Of a DNA stretch of 64,000 bases, positions 60,335 through 64,000 are shown piece after piece (positions within the stretch are counted from its first letter, which is position 1; each line of letters begins with the position of its first letter). The stretch lies in assembly GCA_032118015.1 (NCBI GenBank), contig JAULYE010000010.1, positions 24,611 to 88,610 of the forward strand, read 5' to 3'. Below the pieces are notes generated by a model. It saw nothing but the letters and a program-made list of their open reading frames with translations. It ran no database searches and had not been told where the DNA came from. Origin of the DNA: Casp-actino8 sp032118015. Its GTDB lineage: Bacteria; Actinomycetota; Acidimicrobiia; Acidimicrobiales; Ilumatobacteraceae. The translations under genes and the position numbers were made by a program.

Positions 60335-62071
60335 ATGTTGTCCGATCTCTTACGCCAGCGATTGTCCCCGTATCGCTCGTTATTGCTCGCTGTCGTCGGC
60401 TTTCAAGCTGTGCAGGCAGTCGCTGGACTGATCTTGCCAACCGTCAATGCTGACATCATCGATCGCGGTGTCGCCCGTGGTGACACCGGTGTGATCTGGC
60501 GCCTCGGCGGGGTGATGCTTCTCGTCACTTTCGCTCAAGTCGTCTTCGCCGTGGCAGCCGTTCATGCTGGCTCGCGGGCAGCCACGAATTTTGGCCGGGA
60601 CACCCGAGCAGCTCTGTTCCAACGCGTCAATCGCTTCTCGGCGCGTGAAGTGTCGACGTTCGGTGCGCCGTCGCTGATCACGCGCATTACCAACGACGTC
60701 CAGCAGGTGCAGATGCTGGTGCTGACCACCTGCACACTCTTGATCGCTGCACCATTCACAGCGATCGGCGGGTTGATTCTTGCACTGCAACAAGATGTGG
60801 CGCTGAGTTGGGTGATCGTGGTCGCGATTCCGATCGTGGTGGTGCTGCTCGGCACCGTGATCTCGAAGATGGTGCCGACGTTTCGCAGGATGCAGGAGTA
60901 CATCGACCGCATCAATGAGATCTTGCGGGAACAGCTCACAGGAGTGCGAGTCGTGCGTGCCTTTGGCCGTGAGACGGATGAAATGGCCAAATTCCAGACC
61001 GGCAACGAACATCTGACGGCGATGGCACTGAGGGGTGGTCGCCTGATGGGTTTGTTGTTCCCCACAGCGACGCTGATCGTCAATCTGTCGAGTGTGGCTG
61101 TCGTGTGGCTGGCTGCGGATCGCATTGTTGCAGGGCAGATGCAAGTTGGGTCACTCGTGGCGTATCTCACGTATCTGACGCAGATTCTGATGGCGGTGCT
61201 GATGGCAACGTTCATGGCTGCACTGTTGCCACGAGCTGCAGTCAGCGCCGAGCGCATTCAAGAGGTCATGACCACCGAATCATCGATTCGACTGTCCGAG
61301 ATGCCCGTGACCCATCTCGATGGTCCGGTGTCGCTCGAGTTGAGCCATGTGGGTTTCCGGTATCCGGGGGCCGACGAGCCGGTGCTGGCCGATGTCGACG
61401 TGCGCATCGATTCCGGTCGCACGTTGGCGATCATTGGCAGTACGGGATCGGGTAAGACGACACTCGTGAACATCGTCGCCCGGCTCATCGATCCCACCGA
61501 CGGTGTCGTGCGGATCAATGGTGTCGACGTTGCCGAGCTCTCAGTCGAAGTGCTCGGATCGCTGTTCGGCTACGTGCCACAGCGGCCATATCTGTTCTCG
61601 GGCACGGTTGCGTCGAATTTGCGCTACGGCAAGCAGGATGCGACGGAAGATGAAATGTGGAAAGCCTTGGAGATCGCCCAGGCTGCTGATTTCGTGCGTG
61701 AACGCCCCGAGGGTTTGCAGGCAGTCATCACCCAAGGTGGCGCGAATGTCTCCGGTGGCCAACGCCAGCGTCTGTCGATTGCTCGGGCAGTCATTCGCCG
61801 TCCACGGATCTACCTCTTCGACGACGCGTTCTCGGCGCTCGATCTCGCCACTGATGCTCACCTGCGTGCCAGTTTGCAACCACTGCTACGCGAGGCGGTG
61901 ACGATCATCATCGGCCAGCGTGTGTCGACGATTCGCCACGCGGATCAGATCATGGTTCTCGAAGACGGTCGTGTCGTCGGTCTCGGTACGCACGACGATC
62001 TGGCTTCAACCAATCCGACGTATCAGGAGATCCTCGGATCCCAAGCCGTGACAGTGGGAGTGGAGTCATGA
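60335..62071 (+). CDS. Heterodimeric ABC exporter, subunit with degenerate ATP site
   Basis: A 578-aa half-exporter. Six helices (about 15-295) precede a nucleotide-binding domain with Walker A GSTGSGKTT, signature VSGGQRQRLSIARA and Walker B IYLFDDAFSALD, where the catalytic Glu is replaced by Asp. This is the usual degenerate subunit of TM287/288- or BmrCD-like heterodimers. It probably exports lipids or drugs. The next gene is coupled by ATGA and supplies the other half. Confidence 0.85.
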   Translation: MLSDLLRQRLSPYRSLLLAVVGFQAVQAVAGLILPTVNADIIDRGVARGDTGVIWRLGGVMLLVTFAQVVFAVAAVHAGSRAATNFGRDTRAALFQRVNRFSAREVSTFGAPSLITRITNDVQQVQMLVLTTCTLLIAAPFTAIGGLILALQQDVALSWVIVVAIPIVVVLLGTVISKMVPTFRRMQEYIDRINEILREQLTGVRVVRAFGRETDEMAKFQTGNEHLTAMALRGGRLMGLLFPTATLIVNLSSVAVVWLAADRIVAGQMQVGSLVAYLTYLTQILMAVLMATFMAALLPRAAVSAERIQEVMTTESSIRLSEMPVTHLDGPVSLELSHVGFRYPGADEPVLADVDVRIDSGRTLAIIGSTGSGKTTLVNIVARLIDPTDGVVRINGVDVAELSVEVLGSLFGYVPQRPYLFSGTVASNLRYGKQDATEDEMWKALEIAQAADFVRERPEGLQAVITQGGANVSGGQRQRLSIARAVIRRPRIYLFDDAFSALDLATDAHLRASLQPLLREAVTIIIGQRVSTIRHADQIMVLEDGRVVGLGTHDDLASTNPTYQEILGSQAVTVGVES

Positions 62072-63936
62072 GCAAGGAAGGCGCCGCACCCGTGCAATCT
62101 GGGGCGACTGTTGCTGAACTGCGGTCGGGTCGCATGAACACGGTCGGCATTCCGACGGAGAAGTCCAAAGACTTCACGGGAACTTTGCATCGACTACTGC
62201 GCCGCATGGCCCGTGATCAGGTTTTCGTCCTACTCATTGTCGCGATGGCGATCGGCAGCGTCACCCTCACAGTCCTTGGACCGCGTCTGTTGGGTCGCGC
62301 CACCGACATCGTTTTCGATGGCATTCGTGGCAAAACCGATGGTGTTGATTTCGGACGTCTGCACACGACGTTGCTCGTAGCCGTCGTGCTGTATGTCGTC
62401 GCTTACGGGTTGTCGTATGGGCAAGCGTTCGTGCTGTCAGGTGTGGTGCAACGAACGATGTTCCGGCTGCGACGTGATGTCGAAGCCAAGTTGCACCGGT
62501 TGCCGCTCGCGTACATCGATCAGCATGCCCGCGGCGATCTGTTGAGCCGTGTCACGAATGACATCGACAACATCTCACAAAGCCTGCAGCAATCACTCAG
62601 TCAGTTGGTGACGTCGTTGCTGACGATCCTCGGGGTCACCGTAATGATGTTCGTCGTCTCCCCAATCTTGGCGCTGATCGCTCTCGTCACTATTCCGCTT
62701 TCGATATTGACGATGAAGCAGATCGCCCAGAGATCGCGCCAGAAATTCATCGATCAGTGGCGCCACACCGGTGAACTCAACGGTCTCGTCGAGGAGGCAT
62801 TCACCGGCCATGCCGTCGTCAAGGTGTTCGGACGTCAGGCCGAGGCAGAGGAGCGTTTTGCGGCGATCAATGATCGTTTGTGTCGGGCCGGTTTCGGAGC
62901 GCAGTTGATGTCCGGTTCGATCCAGCCAGCGATGATGTTCATTGGCAACCTCAATTACGTGGCGATCGCCGTGGTTGGGGGAGTGCGGGTTGCGAGCGGC
63001 AATCTGAGCCTCGGCGATGTGCAGGCGTTCATTCAGTACTCACGCCTGTTCACCCAGCCGCTCACTCAAACGGCCTCGATGTTCAACGTGCTGCAGTCAG
63101 GGATCGCGTCTGCTGAGCGGGTCTTTGAACTTCTCGATGAAACCGAACAGACTCCGGATCCGGAACCGACACCCGCACATGGGACCGCGCAGGGTCGCGT
63201 CGAATTCGATCATGTGGCATTTTCGTACGTTTCTGATCGACCATTGATCCAGGATCTGTCGCTCGTGGCCGAACCCGGCCAGACGGTGGCCATCGTTGGA
63301 CCAACGGGAGCCGGCAAGACGACGCTCGTCAATCTTTTGATGCGCTTCTACGATCTCGACAGCGGCAGGATCCTTTTGGATGGGCGTGACATCGCGCAGA
63401 TGTCACGCCAGGACGTTCGCTCGCAGGTGGGCATGGTGTTACAGGACACGTGGTTGTTCAACGGCACGATTCGCGACAACATCGCGTTCGGGAACCCAAC
63501 TGCGACAGACGAGCAGATCCGGGCAGCGGCCAAGGCTGCCTATGTGGATCGGTTCGTCCATTCACTGCCACTTGGATACGACACGTTGATCACTGAAGAC
63601 GGTCAGTCGGTGAGCGCTGGAGAAAAGCAATTGATCACCATTGCCCGGGCTTTTCTGGTCGACCCGACGATTCTGATTCTCGATGAAGCCACGAGCTCGG
63701 TCGACACCCGCACCGAAGTGCTGATCCAAAAAGCCATGCACGCGCTGCGGGCCGGACGTACGTCGTTCGTGATCGCACACCGATTGTCCACCATTCGCGA
63801 TGCGACGACGATTCTGGTGATGGACAATGGAGCGATCGTTGAACAAGGTTCTCACGAAGAGCTGCTCGAACGTGCGGGCACCTATCACCGGCTGTATCAG
63901 TCGCAGTTCGTGGCGCCGACAACGCTCACCGAGTAG
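62068..63936 (+). CDS. Heterodimeric ABC exporter, catalytic subunit
   Basis: A 622-aa half-exporter with a 50-residue N-terminal extension, six helices (about 52-350) and a nucleotide-binding domain with Walker A GPTGAGKTT, Walker B ILILDEATSSVD (normal Glu) and a changed signature SAGEKQLITIARA instead of SGGQ. In the heterodimer this signature faces the degenerate Walker B of the partner, so exactly one of the two ATP sites is impaired. ATGA overlap fixes the start. Confidence 0.87.
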   Translation: MSKEGAAPVQSGATVAELRSGRMNTVGIPTEKSKDFTGTLHRLLRRMARDQVFVLLIVAMAIGSVTLTVLGPRLLGRATDIVFDGIRGKTDGVDFGRLHTTLLVAVVLYVVAYGLSYGQAFVLSGVVQRTMFRLRRDVEAKLHRLPLAYIDQHARGDLLSRVTNDIDNISQSLQQSLSQLVTSLLTILGVTVMMFVVSPILALIALVTIPLSILTMKQIAQRSRQKFIDQWRHTGELNGLVEEAFTGHAVVKVFGRQAEAEERFAAINDRLCRAGFGAQLMSGSIQPAMMFIGNLNYVAIAVVGGVRVASGNLSLGDVQAFIQYSRLFTQPLTQTASMFNVLQSGIASAERVFELLDETEQTPDPEPTPAHGTAQGRVEFDHVAFSYVSDRPLIQDLSLVAEPGQTVAIVGPTGAGKTTLVNLLMRFYDLDSGRILLDGRDIAQMSRQDVRSQVGMVLQDTWLFNGTIRDNIAFGNPTATDEQIRAAAKAAYVDRFVHSLPLGYDTLITEDGQSVSAGEKQLITIARAFLVDPTILILDEATSSVDTRTEVLIQKAMHALRAGRTSFVIAHRLSTIRDATTILVMDNGAIVEQGSHEELLERAGTYHRLYQSQFVAPTTLTE

Positions 63937-63957
63937 GGGAACGTGTCACGACCGTAA

Positions 63958-63974
63958 ACCGTTAGCGTAACGGT
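63958..63974. promoter_or_regulatory. Palindrome over a -10 box before the last gene
   Basis: ACCGTTA-GCG-TAACGGT is a perfect inverted repeat. It contains TAGCGT (63963-63968), which is 6 nt before the GTG at 63975. It may be an operator on a leaderless promoter, or the terminator of the exporter operon. Confidence 0.45.
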
Positions 63975-64000
63975 GTGATCAAGCAGGACCTTCTGAATTG
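63975..64000 (+). CDS. Start of a gene cut by the window end
   Basis: Only VIKQDLLN can be read. The promoter-to-start spacing agrees with the other leaderless genes here. The function is unknown. Confidence 0.4.

Overview
The window is chromosomal DNA of moderately high G+C from a Gram-positive-type actinobacterium, plausibly a member of the Acidimicrobiia. The grounds are LPNTG-type wall-anchored proteins, lipoproteins with Thr-rich linkers, a DUF4012 protein, long chains of ATGA/GTGA-coupled genes, and many genes whose start codon lies 6-7 nt after a TANNNT -10 box (leaderless starts). The lineage is an inference. No phage, insertion sequence, plasmid or CRISPR gene was found.

Region 1 (1-8.6 kb) is an unstable, duplicated module. 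A wall-anchored secreted protein, a fasciclin (FAS1) lipoprotein, a strong UUCG-type terminator and a GNAT-AAA+ fusion protein occur once in good condition (431-4932) and again in a decayed state (about 5.0-8.6 kb). The second copy has a FAS1 gene lacking its N-terminus and an internal segment, a second wall protein, a FAS1 stub, and a GNAT-AAA+ pseudogene with two in-frame stops. Copies of the FAS1 3' end plus its terminator bracket two inserted blocks: a nucleotidyltransferase/small-protein pair, and a TetR regulator with the second wall protein. A tRNA-Arg(CCU) follows at 8696-8768, then a large secreted beta-helix protein.

Region 2 (12.5-30 kb) is one long catabolic operon on the plus strand. 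It starts at a promoter carrying a tandem AACCGAT motif and is translationally coupled almost throughout. It encodes a cupin, a creatininase-family hydrolase, a ribose-type ABC importer (permease, binding protein, ATPase), a GMC oxidoreductase with its small subunit, a zinc alcohol dehydrogenase, an aldehyde dehydrogenase and a class II aldolase/decarboxylase. It continues with a molybdenum hydroxylase (FAD, 2Fe-2S and two different large subunits), a MarR regulator, an aspartate-dehydrogenase-like enzyme and a CoxG-like membrane protein. Together these look like uptake and stepwise oxidation of a polar hydroxylated or heterocyclic compound. The substrate cannot be read from the sequence.

Region 3 (30-44 kb) holds cell-surface functions: an FkbM methyltransferase, a LURP-one protein, an alkaline-phosphatase-superfamily protein next to a GT2 glycosyltransferase, a subtilase with Fn3 domains, small membrane proteins, a 1225-aa secreted protein with Calx-beta, MBG-like and RTX-like repeats, and a PQQ-type sugar dehydrogenase lipoprotein.

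Region 4 (44-58.4 kb) is a glycan locus: a nucleotide-sugar dehydrogenase, a DUF4012 protein, and then a set resembling the Campylobacter Pgl bacillosamine pathway. That set comprises a membrane 4,6-dehydratase (PglF-like), an aminotransferase (PglE-like), a sugar-phosphate transferase (PglC-like), an acetyltransferase (PglD-like), an epimerase, a GT4 transferase, an ABC flippase (PglK-like) and a GT4-acyltransferase fusion. No oligosaccharyltransferase is present in the window.

Region 5 (58.4-64 kb) has a pirin, a Gmad2-like lipoprotein and a heterodimeric ABC exporter pair. The window ends a few codons into another gene.
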